Shown piece by piece: positions 42,474 through 53,335 of a stretch of DNA of 64,000 nt. The translations under genes were made by a program, and so were the position numbers. The stretch comes from Centrapalus pauciflorus (lineage: Eukaryota > Streptophyta > Magnoliopsida > Asterales > Asteraceae), in contig JAANYP010006405.1 of NCBI GenBank assembly GCA_020465985.1, positions 1 through 64,000 on the forward strand, given 5' to 3'. Numbering within the stretch: position 1 is the stretch's first letter; every line of letters begins with the position of its first letter. Under the pieces are notes generated by a model. The model ran no database searches and was not told the DNA's origin. It saw only the letters and a list, made by a program, of their open reading frames with translations.

Positions 42474-43639
42474 GTCTCAGACTGAGGATGTCAAAACATA
42501 AAGAATTATGACTACAACAACAGTTTAATCTCAATATATAGAGCACACCATAGCAGCCCCCCAACTACTTCTGATTTTGCTGTCGTTAACAGTAGACACA
42601 CACGCTACTGGTTGTTTTCATTTAATAAGAAGTCTCGGAGTCTGACCCCTATAAATGTCTCAGAGTAGCAGCCCCTATATTATATGTATTTATCATATCC
42701 AAACAGAGGAGGAGTGCCAAGTACTGAACACAAACACCATTGTTGTTACTGTCTTGTAAAAACATACACACGCAGGCGCGCACACACACACAAATATAGA
42801 CATACATATATATTCCTCATGTTACTGATGTTTTCCTGCTACAAAGCCCCCTGCAGCAGCCCGTATACATCTTTTATGTGCTAATCTAATTTCGTAATCA
42901 AGACTAAAAACACGAGTGACAAAAATAGAAAAAACCAACACAATATCACACCAAAAAAAAAACTTGATTTGTAACAAACAATGATCTAAAAAGGAGTTAA
43001 TTTACTTCTTAAATCAATTGACCCAATAAACTTTATCCTTTTATATATCAAAGAAAGGGTTAAATTGACACAATTCATGACTCAGGACTCAATCCAACAA
43101 GGGTAAAGCATAACAATCAGTGAAATCACAAATCCTAATATATATAGAATCAATTAATTCAAGAAGAATTCAACCAAAGAAACCATTTCTCTTGAATTAA
43201 TAAAATATTAATTCCCCACACCAAACACACCCTTGATTTTGATTTCTATGAGGACCGACAGAGGAGAATACAAGAGAAGAAAGCAAAACAACTCAGTTTC
43301 AGAAACAGGTGAATCTTGCCTCGGTATAACATGGTCATACTGATCAATATATGAAACTCGTTCAATAATTGAAACTTGCAAAAAAATCAATAAATCTGCT
43401 CATATAAATCATTTCAATAAATCTACTCAAATAAGTCTTGATCGTGTTTGATGTCACAGAAGCAACCCCAAAATCAATGTTGAGATTGATGGGCTTAAAG
43501 GGGTTAAACTTATCAATTAAAACCTACTGTAAAAATTGGCAATTTATATCATCAAAACATAAGGCAGATAATGAACAAGCATTCAAATTTTTAAAATAAA
43601 AGGTACCATTATTATCCTTGTTTTACCCAAAATAACCAC

Positions 43640-44105
43640 AACATCAAGAAAACAATAGAGAGGCAGATACCTTTGGTGCGTCGGAGAAGAAGTACCTCGA
43701 GTAAAAGAGGCCGCCGCCGGTAGGTTAGAGAGATAGACGTCGCCGGTAGCTTAGAGACGCCGCTAGGTTAGAGAGACAGAGCGTTGATAATTTCTGTGGG
43801 TGGGAGAAAATGAAATGATATGCAGGTTTAGGGGTGGACGAACGTTGTTACTTGTAGAAGACGATGGAAGTAGAGATCGACTGAAGTTAAAACTCTCGGG
43901 TTTGATTAGCGGAGTAGGTGTGGAGTGGGATTAGAGGTAGAATCGGAGTGGAACCGAAGCCGGAGTAGAAGACACAGTCGAAGCTGAAGCATAGTCGTAG
44001 CCGGAGCCAGTGCCGGTGCCGTGAGGTTGAAGGGGTTCGACCATCTTTCTGTGAGGTGAGGTGAAACCGTGAAATGGGGGCTTCTGTGAGGTAGCTTGGG
44101 CTTAG
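43640..44105 (-). other. Possible captured 5' exon / UTR in the CACTA
   Basis: On the minus strand this G/C-richer stretch has CT-rich untranslated-like sequence with CTAACCTACCGGCGGCGGCC. A splice-donor-like CACCAAAG|GTATCTGCC lies at about 43665-43680. A 67-codon frame (44109-43906) is not recognisable. Its composition stands out from the A/T-rich surroundings. It could be a piece of a host gene or the element's own first exon. Confidence 0.3.
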
Positions 44106-44689
44106 ACAATGAAAATAATGTCTTTTTTAAATATGTAAAAAAGTTTCACCTACTTTTATAATCAGTCACAATAGCTAAAAGGGATAGTCTATTTACACCC
44201 CATGATGGGGTAGAAAAAGAGTTAGGTTGATCTTGAAAAGTGAAATGTTAAAAAAATGTCACTACTCTGTTGGCCAATAATTATAAAATATTTGATTTCT
44301 AATTATATAGTAATAATGAAGGGATAGAAATAGACATTTAGAGGGTGATAATAGTAGCACCCTGTCACTTTCAGTGACCTTTTTTCAGTCAATAAAACAT
44401 TCAGTCACTAAATGACATTTCTTTTGTAGTGACTCTCGATTTTTATTGACTTTTACAAGAAAAAAATTACAAAAGTTGGTCGGGTTGGATTAAATTTAAT
44501 TTTTAATTAGTTTACCACCCAAAGATATATATACCTGTGATATTTTAAATTTGTAACCAATTTTCTAAGTGAAATCTTTTTTAAAAAGAATAAAATAAAA
44601 CATGTACTATCAAATCTTGTATTTTATTAATCTTAACAAATCAGAGATTGAACTTTTGTGTATTTTTTTAATCAAAATTACAAAATAAG

Positions 44690-45084
44690 AAAAAATAGTA
44701 TAGTCAATACTTAAAAACATGTCATATTTTTTTAATTATAAATGCAACACTTAGAAAATGTTATATGTTTTTAAATATGTGTTACATTTTTTTCATTATA
44801 AATGCAACACTTTAAAAATGTGTTGCATTTTTTTCATTATAAATGCAACACTCTAAAAATGTGTTGCATTTTTTTATTGAAATATGCAACACTTTAAACA
44901 AATGTTGCAATTTTTAATAAAAATTGCAACACTTTAGAAAATTGTTGCATTTTTTTAGTAAAAATGGCAACACTTTAAAAAAGTGTTGCATTAAATCATT
45001 ATATGCAACACTTATTGTCAATGTGTTGCTTTAGAGCAAACTTAAATAAAAAAGCAACAATTTTTAAATGTGTTGCATCAATAG
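44690..45084. repeat. CACTA right subterminal repeats
   Basis: TGCAACACTTT and AAATGTGTTGCATTTTTT recur about ten times, mirroring the left end. Confidence 0.85.
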
Positions 45085-45116
45085 TGTTGCATTAGCTTCG
45101 ATTTGTAGTAGTGTGG

Positions 45117-46693
45117 GCATCTACAAGATGAAGAACAAGAAGAAAAAGAATATGTTCCTGCCGAAGAGGCTTTGGTTGCCAGACATCAATGGACTAAACG
45201 ACAAAAAGTAGATCCATAAGCACCTTCCACATCTACTACACCACCTCCCGAGTCACTTCATCTGCTGACCAGACTCTTATTTAACTGAAAGCTCGAGTTA
45301 ATGATCAACAAGTTCAAAATTTTCAACTGTCAAGGGTAGTCCTAGAGCTACAACATCATAATGAAAATTTGGATCAGATAGTGGCTGTCCAACAACAAAA
45401 ATTGCAACCCTTGAGGCCATTTTGGAGAAGCTGTTGAAAGATCGTGCAGCTCAGGGTGTGAGTTGTAGAGTGGATGAGTTGAGGAAAAGTCAGAGGGACG
45501 ATGAAGGAGACGTCCCTAGTGCACGAAAAGATAGTGAGCTAGAAGATATTTCTCAACAACAGACTGCTCAGCTTGCTGATCCGTAGGGGGAGCCTAAATC
45601 ATCAGGAGCTGACAAAGGAAAGGGCAAGGCTCCAGAAATAACAGAAGCTTAGGATGAAGAGATGATAGAAGCCTTCACCGGTTTAGAAGAAGAAGGGTTA
45701 GCTTTTGACTTTAAAGACTATCTATATCAGGAAGATCTTGAGGAAGGCGAGTTTATTCCTGAGGATGTATCTGACTGGAAGTTTGATGATAGATAGTAGT
45801 AGATGAAGATGATGAAGTCGATTAGGTGGTTATACAGAAGCAACCTGTCACGGAGCTATACGTGAATGAGAATCAGAATGTGATAGACAATGATATGCTG
45901 AGATCTGCATGTAATGATGAACCAGCATCTGATATGCTTGACAAGGAGCTGACTAAAGAAGAGAAAAGGAAAAAGGTGGCTTAGAAAAGAAGAAAAGAAG
46001 TCTGAGTTGGCAGTGAAGAAAAAGATGAGGCGCCCAAGTCCAGGAAAGCTGATAGGTCGAATTCTGAGCTAGTTTTTTGATAGAGAACTGCAACTTTTTA
46101 TCTTAAAAAGAAGAGATGGACTCCTGTATTTGAGAAGAAGGCTAAAGGACTTCAATTCACTACCGAAATGTGAAGTTAAGGAGTTAGCCTGGAAGGAGCT
46201 CATCAACCTAGGAGACGACCCTTACGCTGAACTGCTTTCAAAAATTATCAGAAGGGAAGATCGGTCTGGAAGGTTTGAAAGGCTGAGACAAAGGGTAGGC
46301 AAAAGAGTCATGGATGAAACGAGGATAGATCATTTGACTGGTAGGCCAAGGATCAAAATGTAATACAAACTCGTTAAATGCTTGAAGAAGGTATCATTAA
46401 AGACTATGCCATAAGACATTCTAAGTAACTTGAAGTGATGGGACGTTGATAACGAGACAGCTGAGGCAGTAATAGAGGATGACGATGAGAAGGTCATTTT
46501 GAAAGTATATGATCCACTGCATCTTGTAAACCTCTCTCAGGGTGACCTGCTAAAGCTTCATGAGCAGCCAATCTACTTTTATGAAGGTTGGAGTTCAGAA
46601 GGCAAGAAATACTAGAGAGTAGTTAAAGTTTGCGTTGATCAGGATTTACATGCAGATAGTAATTTAAATATGCCTAGTTTTATAGATCAATGA
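45117..46693 (+). pseudogene. Envelope-like gene, middle and C-terminal parts (Sire-4)
   Basis: It resumes after the CACTA target duplication with an acidic EDEQEEKEY-like part, then RHQWTKRQKV (equivalent to RQRAKRH). The coiled coil and the acidic EEGEF segment follow. The C-terminal domain is best seen at 46130-46363 (RLKDFNSLPKCEVKEL, AWKELINLGDDPYAEL, GRFERLRQRVGKRVMDE). At least six in-frame stops and several frameshifts are present. A PPT-like GTAGGGGGAG lies at 45585. Confidence 0.82.
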
Positions 46694-46714
46694 ATATCAA
46701 CTAGCAGCTATCGT

Positions 46715-46726
46715 CAAGGGGGAGTC
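46715..46726 (+). other. Sire-4 polypurine tract
   Basis: CAAGGGGGAGTC directly before the LTR, identical to the other Sire elements. Confidence 0.9.
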
Positions 46727-47304
46727 TGTTGCTACACCTGGTGTGACGACAACAGTCTAGTTTTGTAATAGATAATCATTTGAGGTAGAAAGGGCCTTGT
46801 TAATACAAATCCTGATTGTTTGTTCATATATATGTCGTAAGTTCACGACTTTGTACTGTGTTCACGTTTGCAGGTTAAGTTCATGAGGATAAGTTCACGA
46901 GGTATGAACTTATGAGGATAAGTTCATGGGTATGAACTTATGGGCTATAAGTTCGTACGAACTAAGCCCTGATAAGTTCATACGAACTTATCTGCATGGG
47001 CTTGAACTTATAAGTTCGTGGGCTTGGGCCATGCAGGAACTTAAGGGTTATATCATGAACTTATGTCTGTTATTTCATTAACACTTTGAGAATTACCTTC
47101 AGAGCTCGTGAGAATTGTTTCAGATGAATTCAGAGAGTTTCATAGCAGTTAAACGGAGCAATACATCTTGTGGGGTCTTATTAGGTAATCTAGCATCATG
47201 TTAGGCTCCGTGCTCCCGTGATCGATCCGTTAACGTCAAAAGAGGATTCCTCAATCGTATGACGCCATCACGCCTTGATTAGATCCGCATAGGTAGACCT
47301 TACA
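46727..47304 (+). repeat. Sire-4 3' LTR
   Basis: 578 bp, TGTTGCTACACC...CCTTACA. It is related to the Sire-6 LTR (both have TGTAATAGATA and TTAATACAA) and differs from Sire-1/2/3/7. It carries a perfect 14-bp palindrome AGTTCGTACGAACT at 46950-46963 amid many AAGTTCATGAGG-type words. Confidence 0.92.
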
Positions 47305-47828
47305 CTTCGTTTGTAGCAGCATGTGGGAACTGTATTAAGGGGAAGATCAACAATCTAGCACTCTAGGAAGAAGATTACGATCAGGTTGATCCTGATGATC
47401 TAGAGCAGATGGACCTACAATGGCAACTGGCCATGGTCACCAAAGAGTCAAAAGGTTCATGAAAAGAAAAGGTAGAAATCTCAGTGTGAACAGTGTAGGA
47501 TTTGACAAATCATTGGATTAGGAACGGTCTCATACACCAAAGAGGAGTCACACTACAGTAAGGTCTCATAATCCTAAAAGACGTCAGACACCAAGTAGAG
47601 CCCAAAATTATCACAATGAGATGTACTTTAATAGAAATTATTTGAGGGTTGAACAACAAAGACTAATCCAAATTCCAAGAGTGGATGTTAATCACTCGAA
47701 TTCACAACCTGTTCTTGATCAAAAACCCAAGTCACCTGAAAGGAGAGATGGGTAATTGAACGAATTCACATTTGTGGATGAGAACGGTATTACCAAGTCA
47801 TTCATGGCTTGGGTTCCCTGTGATGAGT
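47305..47828 (+). pseudogene. Sire-5 gag remnants
   Basis: 47305-47520 matches Sire-1 gag from about 2602 (DQVDPDDLEQMDLQWQLAM). The sequence then jumps at about 47515 to the Arg/Ser/Pro tail (SHTPKRSH-like, homologous to Sire-4 about 32500). Both zinc knuckles and the coiled coil, roughly 1.5 kb, are deleted. The tail ends at the stop TAA 47828-47830 and its splice-like signal. Confidence 0.82.
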
Positions 47829-50800
47829 AACTTCTTTTGTTTCATGTGCAGGAGTCAGTTACACGTCCAAACAACAGATGGTATGTGGATAGTGGTTGCT
47901 CTCGTCACATGACAGGGGTGAGAAGGCTACTGACAGACTTGAAAAGCGAGAATAAAGGCTTTGTTTCTTTTGCTGGGAATAAAGGAGGCGATATCATTGA
48001 ATTAGGAACGGTCACTAATGGGAAAATAACTCTCGAGCAAGACTATTACGTAGAGAAGGTTGATAATAATCTCATTAGTGTCTCTCAAATCTGTGATAGG
48101 CAACATTTAGTGCACTTTACTGAAAAGGAAGCACTAGTTCTAAAGTCTGGATTTAAGATTCCTTAAGAGTGGATAATGATGAGGGCTCCCAGGAAGAATA
48201 ATCTGTATATGATGGTCATGTACATACCAACATCTTCGATGGGATCTACGTGTTACTATCTTAACCTTAACAATCAGAATCTTTGTTGTGGCGCAAGAGA
48301 ATGGCTTACCTGCACTTAAGAAAGATGAACTTCATCACTAAAATGGACTTGTACCAAAGGGCCTATGGCCTGGAGGTAAGAGGTGGAGTTATAAGCGAGA
48401 GTCACGGGTTCGATTCCCGTCGGAGGCAAGTTGAAATTTAGGTGGAGTAAGTCTTATGGTAAAAGGAGTAGTTTAGGAGTAGGAGTAGGATAGTTTGACG
48501 TTCAAAAAAAAAACTAAATTGGACTTGTGCAAGGTGTACCAATGAAGAGCTTCAAATTTTAAGATAAGTGCGTGCCTTGCCAGAAAGGGAAACAACACAA
48601 GAAGGCGCCCAAGTCTAAGACTCAAAACTCAAACACTTCCACCTTTGATCTACATCATATGGATATTTTGGCCCAATGAACAAAAGGAGTACAGGTGGAA
48701 GTTGGCATTGGTTAGTTATCACTGATGATTACTCATGATTTTCTTGGGTTTTATTTTTAGGTACAAAGGACGAAACATCAAGCACACTAATTGGGTTCAT
48801 AGACCAAATACAGAACGCCTATGGGAAAAGGGTGAAGCGTATTCGAAGTGATAACGGAACTGAGTTCAAGAATGTAGTAATGGATGTATACTACCTAACT
48901 AAAGGCATAGTGCATCAGTTTAGTGCACCATATTAGCCACAACAAAATGGAGTGACAGAATGAAAGAACATGACATTGATTGAAGTAGCAAGGACTATGC
49001 TTTTGGACTCAAAACTTCCTACAATGTTTTGGGGGGAGTTAGTAAATACCACTTGTCATGTTTTTAACAGAGTCCTTACTGTCAAATCTCTAATCAAAAC
49101 CTGTTACGAGATTTTAAATAAGTGTCCACCAAATTAAATAGGTTTTGAACCATTTGGGGTGTCGTGTACCTTGTTGAAAACTAAACATCAACCTAAGTTT
49201 GGTGAAATGACACGCGAAGCCTATATCCTAGTTTATGTCCCAAATTCACCAAACAAGAGGGTTTTTAACAAAACCACTGGTACTATAGAAATTGTGTTTA
49301 ACATCGAGGTCACCAGTTATACGCAAGAGCCCCAAATAGGTCCATAATGGTTATTTGATTATGACACTTTATTTAAATCATTTAACGTTCCTTTCAGTTG
49401 TGATGCAGGAACTTCGAAGAATGACTTCTCAACCCTAAATCTTGATGATGAGGGTAGGGTCTTTTCTAATTTGAGCATCCCTATGACATCTGAAGGAGAA
49501 CTATCGACAGAAGTTGAATCCCTAACAACTAAAGAACCTTCATCTTCTATTAATGTGAATCAGATAAACAGTCCAGCCTTAAAAAAAATGATCACGAGGA
49601 GGATGCTCGGTCTGAAGTCACACCAACGTTAGGAAAAACAGGATCTAATCTGGGTGACAATCTTCCAGTCGATGCAGTTGAAACATCAAAAGTACATAAG
49701 GATCACCCACTTGAGGCCATTATTGGGAATCCAAATGCAGGAGTGAAAACTCAAAGAAATGTGAAAGTTGACACAGGGCTATTATCTAAAATCAACGACT
49801 TCGAGCATTCCACGCTTGTTTGTACTCATGTTTCATTTCTCAAGTTGGGCCGAAGAATATTCAAATGGCTCTAAAGGATAATTCTTGGGGTGAAGCAATG
49901 TAGAAGGAACTCTCGCAGTTCAAGAAACTGCAAGTTTAGGAGTTGGTGCCTTTGCCTCGTGAAGAAATTGCAATAGGGACCAAATGGGTCTTTAAGTGCA
50001 CAAGAGATGATCGAGGCATTGTTACTCGAAATAAGGCAAGACTCGTAGTCATGGTTTCAACCAAGAAGAACGGTTAGACTACAAATGAAGTGTTTGCACC
50101 AGTATCAAGGCTTGAAGCTATCCGACTGTTTCTTGCATTTGCATCCTTCAAAGGCTTTAAAGTTTATCAAATGGACGTCAAGAGTGCCTTCTTGTACGGA
50201 AAAGTGAAAGAACTGGTGTATGTCGAGCAACCGCCAGGTCTTACATATCTTATGTATCCGGACAGAGTATATAAACTGGATAAGGCTCTGTACGGGTTAC
50301 ATCAGGCACCCAGGGATTGGTACGAGACACTATTTACTCATCTCTTGGAAAATGGGTTCGAGAGAGGCCGTATAGACAGTATACTTTTCATTAAGAGGAA
50401 AGAAGATGATTTTCTACTACTTACAAGTCTATGTGGATGACATAATCTTTGGGTGGTTAAATGAACAGCTGTGAAAGGACTTTGAGATGGTCATGAAGTC
50501 AAAGTTCAAGATGAGTGCGATGGGCGAGTTGAATTTCTTTCTAGGTTTACAAGTTGAACAACGAAAGGAGGGTATGTTCATTTATTAGATGAAGTATGTC
50601 TATGAGATTCGAGAACGCTTCGGGTTGGAAGGAACAAAACTCACGACATAGTTCAGCACACCAATTCAATTCAACCACAATCTCGGACCGGGTACCGATA
50701 GTGATACTAATGTGGATCTGATGTTATATCGGGCCATGATTGGGTCACTTATGTATATAACTGCTTCCAGACCTGATATTATGTTTACTGTTTGTTTTTG

Positions 50801-51385
50801 TGCCAGGTTTCAAGCCAACCCTAAAGAGATGCATATGAAAGCTGTGAAGCGGATTCTAAGATACCTGAAGTCAAAACCGAATCTGGGCCTTTGGTATCAT
50901 GCTAATGGAGATCTAGAATTGGAAGCTTAAACAGACTCGGACTATGGAGGGTGCAGCTTGAACAGGAAGTCAATAACGAGAGGTTGTCAGTTCTTAGGAG
51001 GGAGACTGGTGTCCTGGCAATGCAAGGAACATACTTTGGTAGCCGTATCCATATGCGAAGCCGAATATGTAGCTACGGGTAGCTATAGTTCACAGGTTCT
51101 ACGGATCCAACAACAATTGCAGGATTACGTTTTGAATTATACTCATACTCTTATTAGGATAAACAACCAATCTATAATAGCAATAACCAATAATCCAGTA
51201 AAGCACAGTAAGACTAAGCACATTAATATACGTCATCATTTAATACGTGACTTTGCAGAGAAAAACCTGATTAAGTTGGTAAAAGTCGCAACGGAAGACA
51301 ACAATGTGGATTTGTTAACAAAAGCATTTGATAGATCACGCTTTGAGTTGTTAGTCTAACTAAACAGGATGCAAAATCCTGTGTA
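47829..51385 (+). pseudogene. Sire-5 pol, interrupted by a SINE
   Basis: The protease part reads WYVDSGCSRHMTG and NLISVSQICD (to 48166), then stops. The SINE interrupts the pre-integrase part at 48353. Integrase pieces are at about 48540-49150 and the C-terminal region at 49159-49347. RT is best at 50090-50440 (VYQMDVKSAFLYGK, LYGLHQAPRDWYE). RNase H is at 50712-51359. The end is near 51385. More than ten stops and frameshifts. Confidence 0.87.
48353..48512 (+). mobile_element. tRNA-derived SINE
   Basis: A 160-bp insert in the Sire-5 pol. It has an A-box-like TGGCCTGGAGG / GGTGGAGTT region and a clear B box GGGTTCGATTCCC at about 48409-48421. A unique body and an A-run tail follow. The flanks ACTAAAATGGACTTGT (48337-48352) and ACTAAATTGGACTTGT (48513-48528) are a 15/16 target duplication. 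At the uninterrupted site in Sire-4 (about 33289) only one copy exists. Polymerase III transcription is expected from the boxes. Confidence 0.88.
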
Positions 51386-52168
51386 ACCTGACCTCGTTAG
51401 ATAGTTTTTCTCTTAATTTTTAGTTTTTAGTTTGTCTTTCTAGTTAATTTACTTAAAAAAGAAAAACCTAAAAAATTAAAAAATTAAATAAGGAGAGCTG
51501 TCTTAGAGTTCAAGGTTGAACATGACGAGATTTAAGCGGAAACTAACAAACTCTAAGTGTTAAACTTTCACACATAATGCACTATAAACTTCAGTGATGT
51601 ACATATTCATGGTTTGATGTGTTGGTAGGCATAAAACATGAAAATTTTCCTAAAAGCAAATAAAACAATTCAGAAACTGTCGTATGTGTTACTAACTTAG
51701 ACGTATGATCAATAGATCTTAATTTCTGTGTTATGGGCTTACATAAAATTTAATTATGAATGAGGTATGTGAATCGGTCTGGGAGATGTATTGCTTCATC
51801 AAATACATCTTAGACAAAGAGCAAGCATGAGTGGAAAAGAAACTCAAGACATGTCGCTTTGTTGTACGTAAGTACAAACCTGTCACCGCTGTCTTGACTT
51901 AATATAACAAGATATGTCGCTTTGTTGTACGTAAGTACAGACCTGTCACCGCTTTCTTGGCTAATTATAAGAAGTATGCTCTACACTTAGAGAAACTAAG
52001 ACACTCTATTGTACGTCAGTACAGATCTGTGTCCGACGTTTGCCTTTTAAAAATGATTTACACTTACCAAAAATTCATAATGATTTTATGTAAGTATTGA
52101 TCACAGAAGTATGTCTAAGCATGAGACACGTAAGGAAATTTCTTGATAAATAAAAAGGCAAAAGGACA
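51386..52168 (+). other. Sire-5 start of the pol-env spacer
   Basis: Purine tracts just after pol (51450-51500), conserved segments including GTGTTGGTAGGCA, and the hairpins at 51841-52039. It ends in GATAAATAAAAAGGCAAAAG where Cop-2 is inserted. No gene. Confidence 0.75.
51841..52039 (+). ncRNA. Three tandem RNA hairpins (Sire-5)
   Basis: Hairpin 1 about 51844-51897 (outer TCAAGACA/TGTCTTGA, loop GUAA). Hairpin 2 about 51905-51962 (loop GUAA). Hairpin 3 has GACAC at 52000 and GTGTC at 52029. Its apical stem is UGUAC/GUACA (loop GUCA), where the third hairpin of the other copies has UGUAU/AUACA. This is a two-sided change that keeps pairing, even though the host pol is badly decayed. Confidence 0.75.
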
Positions 52169-53269
52169 TGTTAGGCACAAAAAGGCCTCTGTCGCACCTG
52201 TTATACATCTCAAGGAGAGATTATTAACTAAACCTGTTTGATGCGCTTGAAGATATAACTTAAGGCCTCTTAATGCCTTATTGAAACCTAAAAAGTGATT
52301 TGCAATATTAGTCAAAGCTGTTTACCCTGTTGCATTTGTTGCAACTAAGGCAGATTGTCCAAGCTGTTCTATTCTGTTGAACAGATTGGACATAAACAGT
52401 CTACGCTGCTCTAACCTGTTGAGCAGCTTGGACAAATTCTAAGTGTTTTGTTCTTTGTGAACAGAACCTGTTCTTTGTGAACAGGCTAAACACATTATGG
52501 AATATGTCTCCATGTCCTCATGTATTTTCCGAGATTATAAGATCAGTTTACAAAGTGGAAAAATAGAAGTTGCTAAGACTGCCCACGCTGTTCTATTTCA
52601 TGAAGACAAATTGGATATTTGAAATCGGTGACAGACCATTTCTTATATCAAAATGGCTATACAAGAAGATGAAAGGTCTAAAGTTGACATTCCTCTTTTG
52701 GTTAAAGCCTTCTGCAACAGAGACAAAAAGGAAAAGACAAAGATTCTGCAATGTAAAGACAATACTGCTTTGTTAGAACAGGCAGAAAAACATTTTTGTC
52801 TTTTTGGAAAGACACTCCACTATCTCTACATCCAATGAGGAAGCTTCAAAAGGATTCTCTGTGAAGAGTATAAAAGGAAGCTTCTAATGAATGAGAGATA
52901 ACTAAGAGTGTGATATTCAAAATGTGCTAAGAAGTGTGTTTTCATGGATGCAAAATCTGCTTGAATAAAACAGTTAAGTGTGTCCAAGCTGTTCTTGTTC
53001 AAGCTGCCTGTATGTGTGTCTTCTAAATAGTGAGTTCATCTTTGTGAGTGTATTCATTGTAAATGGTCTGAGTGTGTCTTAGACTAGTAGAACATCTGTT
53101 ATATCTGTCATCTCAGCTTGAATCCTTACGCAGTTCAAGCTTGTTTGTAATTAACACTTGTTGATAATACATATAAACATTGAGAAATTGTGTTGAATTT
53201 TCAAATAGTTGAATTCAACCCCCGTTACAGCTTAGAGCAACATACTAGGGAAACCTTTTGGGACCTACA
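52169..53269 (+). repeat. Cop-2 5' LTR
   Basis: 1101 bp, TGTTAGGCACAAAA...GGACCTACA. TATAAAAG is at 52869-52876, a good promoter candidate. It has repeated words around CTGTTGAACAGCTTGGAC. The small reading frames in it do not look real. Confidence 0.88.
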
Positions 53270-53271
53270 AC

Positions 53272-53283
53272 TGGTATCAGATC
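53272..53283 (+). other. Cop-2 primer binding site
   Basis: TGGTATCAGATC has one mismatch to the usual TGGTATCAGAGC, two bases after the LTR. Confidence 0.88.
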
Positions 53284-53335
53284 AGTTTAGAGTGTGTGTT
53301 AAATCTAGATCTCTCATTTCTCCCTATTTCCCACG

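Larger units (their letters stand above)
40809..44431. mobile_element. Possible inner CACTA-like element
   Basis: CACTCCAAGAAAAACACCC at 40809 and, inverted, CACTACAAAAGAAATG ending at 44431 could be ends of a second element nested in the first. The flanks AAT and ACT do not match. A repeat shared across the left boundary argues against it, so this is tentative. Confidence 0.3.
39256..45113. mobile_element. Non-autonomous CACTA DNA transposon
   Basis: Ends are CACTACAACAAAATGAACCT on the left and, inverted, CACTACTACAAATCGAAGCT on the right. TGG is duplicated at 39253-39255 and 45114-45116, the 3-bp size of the CACTA superfamily. Both ends carry many copies of a subterminal motif (AAAGTGTTGC / GCAACACTTT). 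The 5.9 kb holds no transposase that I can recognise. It sits in the Sire-4 envelope-like gene, which continues directly after the right TGG. Confidence 0.92.
31328..47304 (+). mobile_element. Sire-4: second-subfamily Sirevirus-like element, 5' end missing
   Basis: gag from its middle, pol, spacer, envelope-like gene, polypurine tract and LTR. It is interrupted by Cop-1 on the left and by the CACTA element at 39256-45113. Its regulatory words are of the AAGTTCGTACGAACTT type instead of TTCGAATCT. It lies in the gag of Sire-5; the right flank is CTTCG. Stops and frameshifts are common, so it is older than Sire-1. Confidence 0.9.
47305..52168 (+). mobile_element. Sire-5: oldest Sirevirus-like element, both ends missing
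   Basis: A gag remnant, pol and the start of the pol-env spacer. It is cut on the left by the Sire-4 LTR and on the right by the Cop-2 LTR (flank GGACA). Its pol has the most stops in the window. Presumably the outermost host of the nest. Confidence 0.88.

Noticed and set aside
43906..44109. 67-codon minus frame as a gene
   Set aside because: No recognisable domain; listed only as part of a possible captured exon region.
48361..48427. Possible free-standing tRNA gene (GGTTCGATTCCC box)
   Set aside because: The box lies in a 160-bp unit with A-tail and target duplication and no full cloverleaf, so it is a SINE.
52570..52838. Short plus frames in the Cop-2 LTR
   Set aside because: Inside the LTR, overlapping the promoter region, no similarity to element proteins.
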